A stretch of DNA of 64,000 nt from NCBI RefSeq assembly GCF_003864295.1, contig NZ_BDQK01000009.1, forward strand, positions 1-64,000, read 5' to 3'. Shown here piece after piece: positions 8,185-18,541 of the stretch (position 1 is the stretch's first letter; the number at the start of each line of letters is the position of its first letter). Both the position numbers and the translations under genes were made by a program. Under the pieces are notes generated by a model. The model made no database searches. It was given only the letters and a program-made list of their open reading frames with translations, and had not been told where the DNA came from. The DNA is from Aphanothece sacrum FPU1. Its GTDB lineage: Bacteria > Cyanobacteriota > Cyanobacteriia > Cyanobacteriales > Microcystaceae.

Positions 8185-8643
8185 ATGGATAATTATTCTC
8201 TATACGAAACAGATTTTTATGGGTGGACTCAACAACAAGCAAAAGCCCTGGAAAATCAGCAAATTCTAGATTTAGACTGGTCAAATCTTCAAGAGGAAAT
8301 TCAAGCATTGGGAAGACAAGAATATCGAGAATTAGTAAATCGTTTATCGGTTTTAATTGGTCACTTATTAAAATGGCAATATCAGTCAGAAAAACGTTCC
8401 CGTAGTTGGTTCTTAACAATTCGAGAACAACGTCGAGCAATTAAAAGACATTTACGCCATAATCCAAGTTTAAAATCTCGCCTAGAAGATGCTATTATTG
8501 ATGGTTATGAAGCAGGGGTTGATTTAACATTACGAGAAACTGATTTACCTTTACGAACTTTTCCTGAATCTTCTCCTTATTCCTTTGACCAATTACTTAA
8601 TCATGGTTTTTTATGTGATACTAATGGAGATTGGAATAACTAA
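8185..8643 (+). CDS. DUF29 family protein
   Basis: A 152-residue protein of the cyanobacteria-rich DUF29 family, recognised from the N-terminal YETDFYGWTQQQAKALE, the central LDWSNLQEEIQALGRQEY and LIGHLLKWQYQ. Mostly helical. The family's function is unknown and its genes often sit in accessory, toxin-antitoxin rich regions, as here 32 bases after a RelE-type toxin. The stop codon overlaps the end of a decayed gene on the opposite strand. Confidence 0.88.
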   Translation: MDNYSLYETDFYGWTQQQAKALENQQILDLDWSNLQEEIQALGRQEYRELVNRLSVLIGHLLKWQYQSEKRSRSWFLTIREQRRAIKRHLRHNPSLKSRLEDAIIDGYEAGVDLTLRETDLPLRTFPESSPYSFDQLLNHGFLCDTNGDWNN

Positions 8644-8928
8644 AATAAGATATTTTTCTCCGTTAATATAAGTTCCTCAATCTCTTTAAGAACATCAGTT
8701 AATAAGGGAGCATTAGAGGAAATAATGGTATGCTCACTATTGAGATGTTTATGATATTGAACAAAATTTAATTAAATTAGTAATAGAATGAAAATAATCA
8801 TCAATCAACAAATTCTATCCCCTCAATTTCTGCTTGATCTTGATATAATGTTTCTAGCATCCAAACTTCCCCTATCCATTCATCAAACTCTAATGTTTAA
8901 ATTTATCTAAAAATTCGGTCGTTTTCAT
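8640..8928 (-). pseudogene. Decayed unrecognised gene, split over three frames
   Basis: Protein-like stretches follow one another on the minus strand in different frames: MKTTEFLDKFKH from ATG 8928, then LEFDEWIGEVWMLETLYQDQ, then LIDDYFHSITNLIKF, and finally YHKHLNSEHTIISSNAP and LLTDVLKEIEELILTEK to a TAG at 8640-8642. Several indels and stops separate them. The original family is not recognised. The rest of the gap up to aspS holds only hairpins. Confidence 0.45.
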
Positions 8929-9022
8929 TTGGTATTTATTTTCATAATCTTTTTAAAATAATAACAACAGATAAGGCGATCGCTTAAAATTCCCCCCTAA
9001 ATCTTAACTGGATCTAAAAAAA

Positions 9023-9089
9023 GCCCATCGAAAGCCACTAAATAAGTGATAATGGGCAATGCGTCTTAAATTAGCAGCCCTAATTTAAG
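9023..9089 (+). promoter_or_regulatory. Two tandem hairpins in the aspS leader
   Basis: GCCCAT (9023-9028) pairs with ATGGGC (9052-9057), with inner CACT/AGTG pairing. Seven bases further, CTTAAATTAG (9065-9074) pairs perfectly with CTAATTTAAG (9080-9089) around a five-base loop. Both lie 45 to 110 bases before the aspS start. They could be terminators of an upstream transcript or a leader structure controlling aspS; there is no U tract to make a classic terminator. Confidence 0.4.
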
Positions 9090-9133
9090 GCGTGTTACAT
9101 TATGTATTATGATAGAAACCTAGATTAATTGCG

Positions 9134-10921
9134 ATGCGAACCCATTATTGTAGTGACTTACGAGCAAGTGATATTAAGAAAACTGTTACCTTATTTGGAT
9201 GGGTTGATCGCCGAAGGGATCATGGAGGGGTGATCTTTATTGACTTACGTGATCGCACAGGTGTCATACAAATTGTCAGTGATCCGCAACGTACTCCCGA
9301 ATCATACCCCGACGCAGAGAAGTTACGTAGCGAGTATGTAGTCAAAATCGTCGGTAGAGTATCTCAACGTCCTTCTGAGTCTCTCAACCCCAAATTACCC
9401 ACCGGAGAAGTGGAAATTTACGCTGATAGCATTGAATTACTCAACGGAGTCAATAAACAATTACCTTTTGTCATATCTAGTACCGAAGCAGAATTAGTTA
9501 GAGAAGATGTTCGTCTGAAATATCGTTATTTAGATTTAAGACGCGATCGCATGGCAAAAAACTTACAATTGCGTCATGCAGTGGTTAAAGCAATGCGTCG
9601 TTATCTCGAAGATGAACAGCAGTTTATGGAGATAGAAACCCCTATTTTAACTCGTTCAACTCCTGAAGGGGCCAGAGATTATTTAGTACCTTCTCGTGCT
9701 AATCCTGGACAATGGTATGCTTTACCTCAGTCACCCCAATTATTTAAGCAATTATTAATGGTATCGGGATGCGATCGCTACTATCAAATTGCTCGTTGTT
9801 TCCGGGATGAAGACTTACGGGCCGACCGACAGCCGGAATTTACCCAATTAGATATAGAAATGAGTTTCATGTCTCAGGAGGAAATTTTAAACCTCAATGA
9901 AGGATTAGTTTGTCATATTTTCAAAACGGTAAAAAATATTGATTTACCCCGTCCTTTTCCTCGTTTAACCTATGCGGAATCAATGGAAAAATACGGAAAT
10001 GATCGCCCTGATACTCGCTTTGATTTAGAATTAGTTGATGTTTCTGATATAGTCAAAGATAGCGGATTTAAAGTATTTTCCGAAGCGGTGGAAACGGGAG
10101 GTAAAGTCAAAATTTTACCTATTCCTGGAGGTAACGAAACTATCTCTAATGTGCGGATTAAACCAGGAGGAGATTTATTTAAAGAAGCGACGGATGCAGG
10201 GGCGAAAGGCATTGCTTATATTCGAGTTAAAGATGATCATAAAATTGATACAATTGGGGCAATTAAAGATAATTTAAGCGAAGAACAAAAGATAGAATTA
10301 TTAACTAGAACTGGGGCAAAATCGGGAGATTTATTACTCTTTGGGGCCGGAGATACAGACACCGTTAATAAATCTTTATCTCGGTTAAGATTAGTAGTAG
10401 GAGAACAATTAGGATTAATTGATCGAGATCAACTTAATTTGCTTTGGATTACAGATTTTCCCATGTTTGAATGGAATAAAGATGAAAAACGATTTGAAGC
10501 CCTTCATCACCCATTTACAGCCCCAAATCCTGAAGATTTAGCCGATTTGACTACTGCCAGAGCGCAAGCTTACGATTTAGTCTATAATGGCATAGAAATT
10601 GGGGGCGGGAGTCTCAGGATTTATCAAAAAGATGTCCAAGAAAAAGTATTTACTACTATTGGATTATCTAAGGAAGAAGCATACAACAAATTTGGCTTTT
10701 TATTAGAAGCTTTTGAGTATGGAACCCCACCTCATGGGGGCATTGCTTACGGATTAGATCGGTTAGTCATGTTATTAGCAAAAGAAGACTCTATTCGTGA
10801 TGTAATTGCTTTTCCAAAGACACAACAGGCGAGTTGTTTACTAACAGAAGCCCCCGCAACAGTTGAACCTAAACAGTTAAAAGAACTGCAGGTTTCTTCA
10901 ACTTATAAACCGAAATCCTAA
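9134..10921 (+). CDS. aspS: Aspartyl-tRNA synthetase
   Basis: Class IIb aminoacyl-tRNA synthetase, 595 residues, the normal length for the bacterial type. The N-terminal OB fold ([20 protein letters not shown]) binds the anticodon. Motif 2 is [20 protein letters not shown] near residue 220, a GAD insertion (residues about 300-420, with [10 protein letters not shown]) follows, and motif 3 is [14 protein letters not shown] near residue 535. It attaches aspartate to tRNA-Asp in the cytoplasm; whether it also charges tRNA-Asn depends on the amidotransferase background and is not visible. Monocistronic, preceded by two hairpins and followed by short repeats. Confidence 0.97.
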   Translation: MRTHYCSDLRASDIKKTVTLFGWVDRRRDHGGVIFIDLRDRTGVIQIVSDPQRTPESYPDAEKLRSEYVVKIVGRVSQRPSESLNPKLPTGEVEIYADSIELLNGVNKQLPFVISSTEAELVREDVRLKYRYLDLRRDRMAKNLQLRHAVVKAMRRYLEDEQQFMEIETPILTRSTPEGARDYLVPSRANPGQWYALPQSPQLFKQLLMVSGCDRYYQIARCFRDEDLRADRQPEFTQLDIEMSFMSQEEILNLNEGLVCHIFKTVKNIDLPRPFPRLTYAESMEKYGNDRPDTRFDLELVDVSDIVKDSGFKVFSEAVETGGKVKILPIPGGNETISNVRIKPGGDLFKEATDAGAKGIAYIRVKDDHKIDTIGAIKDNLSEEQKIELLTRTGAKSGDLLLFGAGDTDTVNKSLSRLRLVVGEQLGLIDRDQLNLLWITDFPMFEWNKDEKRFEALHHPFTAPNPEDLADLTTARAQAYDLVYNGIEIGGGSLRIYQKDVQEKVFTTIGLSKEEAYNKFGFLLEAFEYGTPPHGGIAYGLDRLVMLLAKEDSIRDVIAFPKTQQASCLLTEAPATVEPKQLKELQVSSTYKPKS

Positions 10922-10930
10922 GTAGTTAAA

Positions 10931-10964
10931 GGGAACAGGGAACAGGGAACAAGGAACAGGGAAC
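10931..10964. repeat. Heptanucleotide tandem repeat GGGAACA
   Basis: Nearly five head-to-tail copies of GGGAACA, the fourth with one change. The same heptamer occurs inside cobN (27125-27151, complementary strand). Such short tandemly repeated repetitive sequences are known in cyanobacteria. Confidence 0.9.
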
Positions 10965-10978
10965 TTAAAGTTTACTGT

Positions 10979-11003
10979 GTTGGGTTTCGTTCCTCAACCC
11001 AAC
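10979..11003. repeat. Palindromic repeat GTTGGGTT...AACCCAAC
   Basis: GTTGGGTT and AACCCAAC flank a nine-base spacer; CTACAAT follows closely. An almost identical element with one base difference in the spacer is at 21439-21463. Both lie between genes. A dispersed cyanobacterial repeat that can form a hairpin, here between the convergent aspS and Ca2+-ATPase genes. Confidence 0.8.
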
Positions 11004-11044
11004 CTACAATTAAAATGTTACAATAGATCTAGGGATTACTATAA

Positions 11045-13879
11045 TTATTGTCCTCGTCTGAAAAAACGAATGATTAATTTCTCCAATTCTATCCAAACAA
11101 ACATTAAACTACTAAAGAATAAACAGATGACTAATTGTTGCCCTGTTAAAATTTCCATATCAAAGAAATTGCGTAACGGTTCAACATAAACTAACATTAA
11201 TTGTAGAATAGTGGTAACAATAACTGCTCCCCAAAGATAAGGATTCGATAACGGATTCATTTCAATGGCTAAACGAGTGCTAGAACGAGCCGCGATCGCA
11301 TGGCCCATTTGAGCAATACACAAAGTTGTAAATACCATTGTTTTCCAACTATCAGGATGTCCCGATTTTTGAGCATCATTAAAAGACCAAGACATCAAAC
11401 TTATGGTAATAATTGCAAAAATAATGCCAATACGAACAATATAGAAACCTAACCCCCGCGCAAAGATACTTTCTGTGGGACTAAAAGGGGGACGACTCAT
11501 AATATTAGGTGCGGCCGGTTCAACCGCTAATGCTAAGGCCGGTAAACCATCAGTAACTAAGTTCATCCACAGAATTTGTAAGGGACTCAGAGGAACCCCA
11601 GATAGTCCCATGATAGGGGCCGCTGCAATAGTAATTACTTCTCCGATGTTACTCCCTAAAATATACTTAATAAAGTGACGAATATTCGTATAAACTACCC
11701 GTCCTTCCTCCGTTGCAGCCACAATCGTCGCAAAATTATCATCGAGTAATACCATATCACTCGCTTCTTTGCTCACATCTGTGCCTGTAATGCCCATAGC
11801 AATGCCTATATCTGCTTGTTTGAGGGCGGGGGCATCATTGACCCCATCTCCTGTCATAGCGACGAATTTACCCTGTTTCTGTAAAGCCCGCACAATGCGC
11901 AGTTTATGTTCAGGGGAGACACGCGCATACACACTAACTGATTCTACTTCTTGTTCTAATTCTGTTTGAGAAAGTCGCTCTAACTCCCGTCCCGTGAGAA
12001 CTTTATCTCCTTGTTGAGAAATTCCCAATTGTTGGGCGATCGCTTGGGCCGTTAATTGATGATCTCCAGTAATAACAATGGGACGAATACCTGCGGCCCG
12101 ACATTTGATCACTGCGGCCCTGACTTCAGGCCGGGGAGCATCCATCATCCCCACTAATCCTAACCAAATTAAGTCTTGTTCGTAAATATCCTCTGTTTTA
12201 GCTTCTGGAATGTGATCAAGTGGTTTATAAGCCAAGCTTAACACCCGTAACGCCCGTTTAGCCATGCCATTGTTACCTTCAAGAATTTCTCGGCGTTTTT
12301 CAGAAGTTAGGGGATAAATCTGAGTTTGTTCTTGATAAGATTGACATCGTTCTAAAATTAATTCAGGAGAACCTTTGCTAAACATTAAATAAGGGGTGTT
12401 TTGCTCAGGTTGCCAGTTTAATAGGCGATCGCCTGGTGTCGTTTGAGCAATGATACTCATGCGTTTGCGTTCTGAGGAAAAAGGAAATTCTCCTACTCTT
12501 GGCAAAGGAGATTCTAAGTTATCCTGTTCTAATCCGGCTTTTCCTGCCAAAACCAGTAAGGCCCCTTCTGTGGGATCTCCGAGAATACTCCAATCTCCGT
12601 CTTCCTGACTCAGATGAGCATTATTGCATAGGACTCCAGCTAATAATAAGCCTTGCAGTTCCCCATATTGGTTAAGATCAACCTGTTGATGATCCGTACC
12701 GAGAAAATCCCCTAATGGTTCATATCCGTTCCCTGTGACCCTAAAATTGCCTTGAGGGGTTTCTACTTCCTGGATTACCATTTTATTCTGAGTCAGGGTT
12801 CCAGTTTTGTCGGAACAAATAACATTGACAGATCCTAACGTTTCTACGGCCGGAAGTTTACGAATTAAAGCATGGCGTTTTACCATGCGTTGGGTTCCTA
12901 ATGCTAAGGTAACAGTAATAACGGCGGGTAAACCTTCAGGAACGACAGCAACCGCCATACTGAGGGAAATTTCCACCAAAGATTGTAACATTCCCCATCC
13001 AGACCTAATTACGCCCCCAACAACTACTAATCCTACTAAAATCATCGATCCTGTGACAAGAACGTTCCCTAAGTCGGTCATCCGCTTTTGTAAGGGGGTA
13101 GGTTCAGTTTCGACAGATTGTAGCATTTGGGCGATTTTTCCCAGTTCTGTCGTCATTCCTGTATTAGTGACGACTACTTTACCTCGGCCTTGGATTACTT
13201 CAGTTCCAGTAAAGACCATATTGTTGCGATCGCCGATGGAAGCTTCTTCTTCTAAACCGAAGGTGCTACAATGTTTATCAACGGCGTGAGCTTCTCCGGT
13301 TAAGGCAGATTCTCGAATTTGTAGGTTAGCAGCTTCAATAATTTGTCCATCAGCACATAATTGATCGCCAGCTTCTAGCAAAATGATATCTCCAGGAACC
13401 AAAGATGGAGCTTGTACTTCTAGACGTTTGCCATCCCGAATCACTTGAACTTGAGGGGAGGAGAGGCGTTTGAGGGCAGCTAAGGCTTTTTCGGCGCGAA
13501 CTTCTTGCAGATACCCCAAAAGTCCATTTAAAATAACAATGGCAAAAATAGCGATCGTATCTTTAAAGGGAACTCCGGTCTTATCTATACCATTCTGTTG
13601 CAATGCGACTAAATCTAAGACACCCGAAATAATAGCTACCACGATCAGCATAATTAACATAACGTTCTTAAACTGATCGAGAAAGATATCCCAATTACTG
13701 CGGCCGGCAGTTTCTTCAATTTCATTGAGGCCGTAGTGTTGTTGACGTTCGCTGACGGATTCTGAAGTTAATCCTGTATCAGAACTGGTTTCTAGTAGGT
13801 CTAGAGTTGTCTGAGAGGAATAAGTATGCCAAGCTTGTTGCTGTTGAGGTAGAGAGTGAGAAGAATAGGTTCGAGTCAC
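11045..13879 (-). CDS. pacL: P2A-type Ca2+-transporting ATPase (PacL-like)
   Basis: P-type ATPase of 944 residues in the inner or thylakoid membrane that pumps Ca2+ (or a related cation) using ATP. The phosphorylation loop [12 protein letters not shown] lies near residue 355; ESALTGEA is the dephosphorylation loop; [10 protein letters not shown] and [20 protein letters not shown] are the hinge and Mg sites. About ten membrane helices are visible, and [10 protein letters not shown] in helix 4 plus [13 protein letters not shown] in helix 6 carry the ion ligands of SERCA/PMR1-like pumps. The cyanobacterial P2A pump PacL has the same order. Mn2+ transport cannot be excluded. Confidence 0.93.
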   Translation of the reverse strand: MTRTYSSHSLPQQQQAWHTYSSQTTLDLLETSSDTGLTSESVSERQQHYGLNEIEETAGRSNWDIFLDQFKNVMLIMLIVVAIISGVLDLVALQQNGIDKTGVPFKDTIAIFAIVILNGLLGYLQEVRAEKALAALKRLSSPQVQVIRDGKRLEVQAPSLVPGDIILLEAGDQLCADGQIIEAANLQIRESALTGEAHAVDKHCSTFGLEEEASIGDRNNMVFTGTEVIQGRGKVVVTNTGMTTELGKIAQMLQSVETEPTPLQKRMTDLGNVLVTGSMILVGLVVVGGVIRSGWGMLQSLVEISLSMAVAVVPEGLPAVITVTLALGTQRMVKRHALIRKLPAVETLGSVNVICSDKTGTLTQNKMVIQEVETPQGNFRVTGNGYEPLGDFLGTDHQQVDLNQYGELQGLLLAGVLCNNAHLSQEDGDWSILGDPTEGALLVLAGKAGLEQDNLESPLPRVGEFPFSSERKRMSIIAQTTPGDRLLNWQPEQNTPYLMFSKGSPELILERCQSYQEQTQIYPLTSEKRREILEGNNGMAKRALRVLSLAYKPLDHIPEAKTEDIYEQDLIWLGLVGMMDAPRPEVRAAVIKCRAAGIRPIVITGDHQLTAQAIAQQLGISQQGDKVLTGRELERLSQTELEQEVESVSVYARVSPEHKLRIVRALQKQGKFVAMTGDGVNDAPALKQADIGIAMGITGTDVSKEASDMVLLDDNFATIVAATEEGRVVYTNIRHFIKYILGSNIGEVITIAAAPIMGLSGVPLSPLQILWMNLVTDGLPALALAVEPAAPNIMSRPPFSPTESIFARGLGFYIVRIGIIFAIITISLMSWSFNDAQKSGHPDSWKTMVFTTLCIAQMGHAIAARSSTRLAIEMNPLSNPYLWGAVIVTTILQLMLVYVEPLRNFFDMEILTGQQLVICLFFSSLMFVWIELEKLIIRFFRRGQ

Positions 13880-13991
13880 AGGGAATGGGTCTAGTTATAT
13901 AGATCTACTCTTTTTTATCTTACTCGGTGACTCTCAAATTTGTTACCCATTAGCAGCAAAACTTTAACAATGAACAATTAACAATTAGCCT

Positions 13992-15386
13992 ATGACTAAT
14001 TTATCTGTTTTTCAGTTTCGTTTGGCAATGTTAGCTATTTTCTTACTGTCTTTAATTTTACGATTTTGGCAGTTAGGACAATTTAATATATTGGTATTTG
14101 ATGAATTTTATTATGCTAAATATGCTAATTATTATTTGATTGGCAAAACTTTTTTTAATTCTCATCCTCCTTTAAGTCAATATATTATTGCTATTGGAAT
14201 TTGGTTAGGTTCTCATTTGCCATCCTCCCCTGAGATGACGAATGATTTAACGGGTTCTTTACGTTCAACCTTTAGTTATCGTTGGTTAAATGCCTTAACA
14301 GGTTCTTTTCTTCCTTTATTAGTCGGCGCGATCGCTTATCAATTAACTAATCGTCGTAGTTATACATTAATCGTCACTTTTTTGGCGGCTATGGATGGCT
14401 TATTTTTAGTAGAATCTCGTTATGCTTTAAACAATATTTATTTAGTTGGTTTTGGGTTATTAGGTCAGTTATTTTTTTTGTTATTTTTAAATCAAAAAAA
14501 GTATATTTATTTAACATTAAGTGGTATTTTTTTCGGTGCAACGGCTTCTGTAAAATGGAATGGTTTAGGATTTTTAGGAGGAATTTATCTAATTATTTTA
14601 ATGGTTTGGTTATGTAGTTTATTACAGCGAAGAATTGAAAATTTCAAAAATAATCAATTCTTAAACAGATTATTTTTGATAAATTGGGGATTATTTAATC
14701 AAATTAATTCGGTTAAATTACCATTACTATTTTTAAATTTATTGATTATTCCTGCTGTAACTTATAGTCTTCTTTGGTTTCCTCACTTGTTGATGAATCC
14801 TCAATATAATTGGTGGGAAGTGCAACACAAAATCTGGGTTTTTCATCATCAAATTGGCAATAGTCCACAAGTTCATAAATATTGTTCTAACTGGTATACT
14901 TGGTTATTTATGGGACGCACTATCGCCTATCTTTATCGACCTCAAGAGACTGATTCAGGTAAGATTATTTATGATGTCCATGCAATGGGTAATCCGGTTT
15001 TATGGTGGTTTTCTACTGCTGCTATTTTTACCATAATTACTTTACTTAGTATATCATTTATTAAACAAAAAAATGTAGTTTCTTTAAATCCAGCAATAGC
15101 AGTTTATATATTAGTGAATTATACTGTTAATTTATTACCTTGGATTAAAGTAAGTCGTTGTACTTTTCTATACCATTATATGGCATCTTATGTATTTTCA
15201 TGGTTAGCCTTAGCTTGGATTATGGATAGTTCTTTAATGAGTAAAAATTCTTTAAATCGTCGAGTGGCAATGGGACTGATAATATTAATTATTATAGCCT
15301 TTATTTATTGGCTACCAATTTATTTAGGACTTCCTTTATCTCAAAAAGAATTTAATATGAGAATGTTATTGCCTAGTTGGATATAA
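13992..15386 (+). CDS. GT39 protein mannosyltransferase (PMT family)
   Basis: Polytopic membrane glycosyltransferase of 464 residues. FDEFYYAKYANYYLIG (about residue 38) has the catalytic D-E pair of the PMT family in the first external loop, SHPPLSQY follows, and HYMASY near residue 395 lies in the conserved C-terminal region. About ten membrane helices are visible. Members use a polyprenyl-phosphate sugar to O-glycosylate exported proteins. It stands alone, facing away from the Ca2+-ATPase gene, with an AT-rich ACAATTAAC-type repeat just before its start. Confidence 0.88.
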   Translation: MTNLSVFQFRLAMLAIFLLSLILRFWQLGQFNILVFDEFYYAKYANYYLIGKTFFNSHPPLSQYIIAIGIWLGSHLPSSPEMTNDLTGSLRSTFSYRWLNALTGSFLPLLVGAIAYQLTNRRSYTLIVTFLAAMDGLFLVESRYALNNIYLVGFGLLGQLFFLLFLNQKKYIYLTLSGIFFGATASVKWNGLGFLGGIYLIILMVWLCSLLQRRIENFKNNQFLNRLFLINWGLFNQINSVKLPLLFLNLLIIPAVTYSLLWFPHLLMNPQYNWWEVQHKIWVFHHQIGNSPQVHKYCSNWYTWLFMGRTIAYLYRPQETDSGKIIYDVHAMGNPVLWWFSTAAIFTIITLLSISFIKQKNVVSLNPAIAVYILVNYTVNLLPWIKVSRCTFLYHYMASYVFSWLALAWIMDSSLMSKNSLNRRVAMGLIILIIIAFIYWLPIYLGLPLSQKEFNMRMLLPSWI

Positions 15387-15398
15387 AATTATCGTAGG

Positions 15399-15456
15399 GA
15401 CATAATACCATTATGCCCTAGCAAATGTAGGGTGTGTTAGCGTAGCGTAACGCACC
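15399..15456. repeat. Two intergenic palindromic repeats
   Basis: The first (15399-15420) pairs TAGGG-CATAAT with ATTATGCCCTA with one bulged base. The second (15431-15456) pairs GGTGTGTTA with TAACGCACC around GCGTAGCG, a repeat type common in cyanobacterial intergenic DNA. They lie between the convergent GT39 gene and the broken HigA gene and may act as bidirectional terminators. Confidence 0.65.
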
Positions 15457-15553
15457 TAAACCCATTAATATCTGTATCTTACTATATGATAAAAAACTTA
15501 GTTTATAATCGAATAATAAGCATTTAGATAACGCAAAATACTTAGGGTTTTGT

Positions 15554-15979
15554 TTATAAACAATCTCTAAATTTTTCATCTATCAAAGAAAGTTCAGAAC
15601 TTAAAGAATTAAAAAAATTAGCTAATTTTTCTGCTTGAGATTTACAAATTTTTTCTCTACCACTAAGAATATTATTAACAGTTTCAATCGATCCTAATAT
15701 TGGAACTAGAGTATTTTTTTCTACATCAAACTCATGTATTAATGATTCCAAAGTTGCCTGAAAAGTTGGCTTTTCAAGAGGATAGTATAGAGATTCATAA
15801 TTCTCTATAAGAAGGACTAATAACTCAAAAAGCGCAGTTTCATTTTTCGTTAATTCACAAGACATCATTTTTTCTACTATCGATAAAACTCTCTGATATT
15901 CCTCCTCTGTTTTAATTGTTTTAGGTTGGTACTCAATCAGTCAATCAGTATAGGTTTGTTGACTAGAAGTACGGATCAT
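15554..15979 (-). pseudogene. HigA-type antitoxin with in-frame TGA after codon 12
   Basis: Reading from ATG 15979 gives MIRTSSQQTYTD, then TGA at 15941-15943, then LIEYQPKTIKTEEEYQRVL in the same frame and on to the normal end. The post-stop sequence includes the family's E-E-E-Y-x-R start and a C-terminal helix-turn-helix (LVPILGSIETVNNILSGR). GGAAAG precedes ATG 15979. Translation could restart at MM codons at 15865-15868, giving a 104-residue protein that keeps the DNA-binding domain. No HigB toxin gene lies upstream, so this is an orphan antitoxin, either decayed or N-terminally shortened. TGG to TGA is one simple explanation. Confidence 0.7.
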
Positions 15980-16085
15980 CTTTCCATTTTTCCTTATTAT
16001 ATTCAGAATGGGACCGCTTAAGCTATAAAATATAGATATGCTTTTGAAATCATCATCTTACATTTTATCCAGGGAATAGACAAAA

Positions 16086-16385
16086 ATGAACCAGATAGAA
16101 ACCATTAAAACTATTTTACGAGAGCATCAACCTCATTTAAAAGAACAATATCATATCAAACAATTGGGAATTTTTGGATCTTATGTAAGAGGGGAAGCAA
16201 CACCAGAAAGTGACCTAGATATTTTGATTGAATTTGAATCAGGATATCGTTTTGGTTTATTAACCTTTTGTCACATAGAAAACTATCTCAGTGATTTATT
16301 AGGAGTTAATGTTGATTTAGTAATGAAGAATAGCCTAAAATCTAAAATTAGTCAACAAATTATTTCAGAAGTAATTTATCTATGA
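16086..16385 (+). CDS. MNT-type nucleotidyltransferase antitoxin (MntA-like)
   Basis: A 99-residue minimal nucleotidyltransferase with the signature GS-x10-D-x-D: GSYVRGEATPESDLD near residue 32, followed by ILIEFESGY. In characterised MNT/HEPN modules this protein adds AMP to the toxin and so neutralises it. It overlaps the HEPN gene by four bases (ATGA). All catalytic residues are present, so the pair looks functional. Confidence 0.87.
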   Translation: MNQIETIKTILREHQPHLKEQYHIKQLGIFGSYVRGEATPESDLDILIEFESGYRFGLLTFCHIENYLSDLLGVNVDLVMKNSLKSKISQQIISEVIYL

Positions 16386-16729
16386 TTAAGCGATATAGTG
16401 AAGATTATTTAAGAGACATAGAAGAAGCTATTAAATTAGCAATTGAATTTACAGAAGGGATGAACTTTGATGAATTTTGTCAGGATAAAAAAACTATTTT
16501 TGCAGTAGCAAGAGCAATACAAATTATTGGGGAAGCCATCAAAAAACTTCCCGATAATATCAGACAACAATATCCTCAAATTCCTTGGAAAGACATCGCC
16601 AAAATGAGGGATAAAGTGACCCATCAATATTTTTCTGTTAAGCTAGATGTGCTTTGGGATACTGTTAAACAAGATCTACCTCTTTTACAATCATTAATTT
16701 CTTCTGTATTAGACAACCTAAAAGAATGA
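16382..16729 (+). CDS. HEPN-domain ribonuclease toxin (HepT-like, DUF86)
   Basis: A 115-residue helical protein of the HepT/DUF86 family. MRDKVTHQYF (about residue 78) contains the exact R-x4-H-x-Y active-site motif of HEPN RNases; VARAIQIIGEAIKKLP is the conserved central helix. Family members cleave RNA, and the Tyr of the motif is the site modified by the partner MNT antitoxin. Overlap with the upstream gene and intact motifs support a working toxin-antitoxin module. Confidence 0.88.
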   Translation: MIKRYSEDYLRDIEEAIKLAIEFTEGMNFDEFCQDKKTIFAVARAIQIIGEAIKKLPDNIRQQYPQIPWKDIAKMRDKVTHQYFSVKLDVLWDTVKQDLPLLQSLISSVLDNLKE

Positions 16730-16767
16730 AATTATCAGAATTAATTAAATTAATAAACTGACAAGCT

Positions 16768-18324
16768 TTATTCATCTATTTCCTCATCTTCCTCACTAAA
16801 ATCAGACATTTCTCCCCCCAACTTTTGTTGAGGAGGAATAGCAGAAATAATTGCATCAATTACCTTACCAACGGGAATAATTTCCAAACCAATATCATCA
16901 GCAAAACTCTGTCCTTTAGGCACAATTGCTCGTTTAAATCCCAACTTAGCGGCCTCTTTTAAACGTAATTCCATTTGAGACACTAAACGCACTTGTCCTC
17001 CTAATCCTACCTCACCAATTAAAACAGTTCTAGGGTCAACTATTCTATCTCGAAAACTGGCTACAATTGCCATAGCTATTCCTAAATCTGCGGCCGGTTC
17101 TTCTACTCCTAAACCTCCCGCAGAAGCAACATAAGCATCTAATTTTGATAAAGGAATTCCCACCCTTTTTTCTAATACGGCTAATATCTGTTGTAGACGA
17201 CTATAATCAACTCCTGTAGTCGAACGACGAGGAGAAGCATAACTGGTGGGACTGACTAAAGCTTGCAATTCTACGACTAAGGGACGGGTTCCTTCACAAG
17301 CAACAACAGTTGCAGTTCCTGGGGCGAATTCATCCCGATTTCCTAAGAATAATTCCGAAGGGTTAGCCACTTCAACTAATCCCGCTTCTACCATTTCAAA
17401 TATCCCAATTTCATGAGTAGCCCCAAAGCGATTTTTAACCGATCTTAATAGACGATGGGAGGCATAGCGATCGCCTTCAAAATATAATACTGTATCTACT
17501 AAATGTTCCAAAACTCTCGGGCCCGCAATTGCCCCTTCTTTCGTGACATGACCAACAATAAATAAAGTAATATTATCCCGCTTTGCCACCTGCATTAAAG
17601 CAGAAGTACATTCTCTAACTTGGGCCACAGAACCAGGGGCCGAAGTTAAGGCCGCAAAATAAATAGTTTGAATACTATCAATAACAGCCACTTGGGGTTG
17701 TAAAGATTCTAATTCCTTTAAAATTTCCTCTAGATCCGTTTCTGGAAGAATAAAAAGATTGGCTTTATCTTCCATTTTTTGAGAAATTATAACTGGTTTT
17801 TTTTTCCCATTTTCGTTATTATTTTCCGACTCTTTGGCTTCTGTTACGCTACTCGCTTCAGCGACCCCTAAACGAGAGGCCCGTAATTTAATTTGTTGGG
17901 CTGATTCTTCCGCCGAAACATAGAGAATACGGGGTAATCTTTGGGATAATTGATTAGCAGTTTGTAATAATAAAGTTGATTTTCCAATACCAGGATCACC
18001 GCCAATTAACACTAAAGAACCAGGAACAATTCCTCCTCCTAATACCCGATCTAATTCTCCATATCCAGAAGGAAACCTAGCTTGTTCTTCTTCTCTAATC
18101 TCATTAAATGGCATCGAAATACGAGGTTTTGGGGGAACCTGGGGACGATTATCCGAATGGTTATGAGATTGCCGTCCGTTTCGTGCAACCCCTCCAGAGG
18201 AACTAGGAGTAACCATTTGTTCTTCCAAAGTGCCATAAACACCACAACTGGGGCATTTGCCAAACCATTGAGGTGATTGAGATCCACAGGTGCTACAAAT
18301 ATAAATGGTTCGAGATTTTGCCAT
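16768..18324 (-). CDS. radA: DNA repair protein RadA
   Basis: RecA-like DNA branch-migration ATPase of 518 residues. The N-terminal zinc finger is C-x2-C-x10-C-x2-C (CSTCGSQSPQWFGKCPSCG, from residue 11). Walker A is GGDPGIGKST (about residue 108); the RadA-specific KNRFG motif lies near residue 310; the C-terminal Lon-protease-like domain contains VEEPAADLGIAMA. The protein is longer than usual because of a polar insertion around residues 160-185 (many Asn, Glu and Lys). Transcribed divergently from rpaB. Confidence 0.97.
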   Translation of the reverse strand: MAKSRTIYICSTCGSQSPQWFGKCPSCGVYGTLEEQMVTPSSSGGVARNGRQSHNHSDNRPQVPPKPRISMPFNEIREEEQARFPSGYGELDRVLGGGIVPGSLVLIGGDPGIGKSTLLLQTANQLSQRLPRILYVSAEESAQQIKLRASRLGVAEASSVTEAKESENNNENGKKKPVIISQKMEDKANLFILPETDLEEILKELESLQPQVAVIDSIQTIYFAALTSAPGSVAQVRECTSALMQVAKRDNITLFIVGHVTKEGAIAGPRVLEHLVDTVLYFEGDRYASHRLLRSVKNRFGATHEIGIFEMVEAGLVEVANPSELFLGNRDEFAPGTATVVACEGTRPLVVELQALVSPTSYASPRRSTTGVDYSRLQQILAVLEKRVGIPLSKLDAYVASAGGLGVEEPAADLGIAMAIVASFRDRIVDPRTVLIGEVGLGGQVRLVSQMELRLKEAAKLGFKRAIVPKGQSFADDIGLEIIPVGKVIDAIISAIPPQQKLGGEMSDFSEEDEEIDE

Positions 18325-18541
18325 GGGATTTTTTTGAAGAAAGGTTAAAAAACCTGAGAAAATGATAAAGAGGAATAACGCTTAGAAAAATTTTAAACTA
18401 GGCTTGAAGCAAGGTAATGACTCAATAATTTAAGCTTAATCATAACGATAAAGCGATATTCTAGAAATAGGAGAATCTCCAAGGATCTCTATTTAACTTA
18501 AAAATTAGCAATTCTACTTAAATTAAGGAGTGTTGGAGCCA

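Noticed and set aside
12807-13289. Plus-strand frame of 160 codons
   Set aside because: Antisense to the Ca2+-ATPase coding sequence, whose motifs run through the whole region.
15941-15943. Selenocysteine or programmed readthrough at the HigA TGA
   Set aside because: No SECIS-like hairpin is seen after the codon, and two other genes are broken by TAA and TAG, so ordinary nonsense mutation is simpler.
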